A DNA stretch of 5,655 bases from a bacterium (GTDB taxonomy: Bacteria; Patescibacteriota; Patescibacteriia; Patescibacteriales; Patescibacteriaceae). The position numbers and the translations under genes are program-made. The DNA lies in assembly GCA_021818075.1 (NCBI GenBank), contig JAKAFD010000049.1:1-5655 (forward strand), written 5' to 3'. The number at the start of each line of letters is the position of its first letter. Within the stretch, counting starts at the first letter, position 1. The notes beneath the pieces were generated by a model, which saw nothing but the letters and a program-made list of their open reading frames with translations, made no database searches and was not told the DNA's origin. Below, piece after piece: positions 5,303 through 5,655 of the stretch.

Positions 5303-5655
5303 TTAGAAAGTTCCCGGCGCCATTTGCGGCTGCTGCGGCTGTTGGAATTGCTGCTGGCCCTGATCCATCATTGGTTGCTGAGGACTCTGCTGCTGGTATT
5401 GCGCCGGCACAAAATTAAGATTATTATTCTGCGGCATCATCCAAGAGTCGCCGGCGGCATTAGGCTGTACCAGCATCTGTAAATCATTAAGCTTATTAAA
5501 GGTATTGCCGACCGCATCGCCCAAGCTCTCAAAATCTTTGTCAGCCAACAAACTCTTAATGTCCGTCAAGTCGGTCTTGATTTCCTCTATCAGACCAAGC
5601 GCCTCGGCTTTGGCGTCAGCGTCTTTTAATCTCTGCGCCGTTTTGGTCAGACTGG
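5303..5655 (-). CDS. Hypothetical protein with helical region and Q/P/M-rich tail (N-terminus beyond window)
   Basis: The frame is open from the right edge (first whole codon at 5653-5651) to TAA at 5305-5303, giving the last 116 residues. A TTG at 5569 could be mistaken for a start, but the frame continues upstream without a stop in the same helical style, so the true start is outside. The first roughly 60 residues are rich in Lys, Asp, Glu, Ala and Leu, and look like an amphipathic helix or coiled coil (for example AEALGLIEEIKTDLTDIKSL). After about residue 65 the sequence becomes disordered, and the last roughly 32 residues are mostly Gln with Pro and Met, ending MAPGTF. There are no cysteines, no membrane segment and no catalytic motif in the visible part. 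I do not recognise the family. It is followed by its own terminator. Confidence 0.8.
   Translation of the reverse strand, partial: SLTKTAQRLKDADAKAEALGLIEEIKTDLTDIKSLLADKDFESLGDAVGNTFNKLNDLQMLVQPNAAGDSWMMPQNNNLNFVPAQYQQQSPQQPMMDQGQQQFQQPQQPQMAPGTF
5306..5401 (-). repeat. Gln/Pro-rich low-complexity tail
   Basis: The last 32 codons of the right-hand partial gene code for runs such as QYQQQSPQQP and QQQFQQPQQPQ, using CAG/CAA triplets with CCG/CCT and ATG. Slippage-prone, likely disordered protein. Length may vary between strains. Confidence 0.8.

Noticed and set aside
1..5655. Alternative genetic code with UGA as glycine (Gracilibacteria-type)
   Set aside because: The long frame I read through in full, gene B, has no in-frame UGA, and all three visible stops are TAA, so nothing requires recoding.

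Overview
The window looks bacterial, with compact gene spacing, sigma70-type promoters, intrinsic terminators and TAA stops. All four supported genes lie on the minus strand, so the window reads right to left. GC is intermediate, and neither of the two long genes has a convincing Shine-Dalgarno site. These features, together with large cysteine-rich exported proteins and a bare receiver-domain regulator, suggest a Candidate Phyla Radiation (Patescibacteria) genome. That placement is inference: there is no rRNA or ribosomal protein gene to test it, and nothing indicates a recoded UGA.

From right to left: (1) 5655-5303 is the C-terminal end of a protein with a charged helical region and a Gln/Pro/Met-rich tail, closed by a hairpin terminator at 5288-5251. 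(2) 5244-5216 is a near-consensus promoter, with a 13-bp palindrome over its -35, driving a 120-residue single-domain response regulator (5154-4792). That gene is closed by a second terminator at 4779-4749. (3) 4733-4705 is another near-consensus promoter, with a perfect -10, driving a two-gene operon. Gene A (4623-2539, 694 residues, 48 cysteines) and gene B (2529 to beyond position 1, at least 843 residues, 52 visible cysteines) are separated by 9 bases and lie in the same frame.

Genes A and B are the main content. Each has an N-terminal export signal, and each is a mosaic of disulfide-type modules joined by low-complexity linkers. Each carries six W-x-C signatures and one copy of a CGxGxxDxG...CD module of the Myxococcus cysteine-rich repeat type. 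B also has a fibronectin-type-III-like domain. They look like divergent paralogues acting together on the cell surface or outside the cell, perhaps in adhesion or as structural surface proteins; that role is inferred from architecture only. Gene B fills the left 2.5 kb as one uninterrupted frame with no stop before the window edge, so its full length is unknown. No stretch longer than about 170 bases lacks a gene, and I see no RNA gene, mobile element or CRISPR array.
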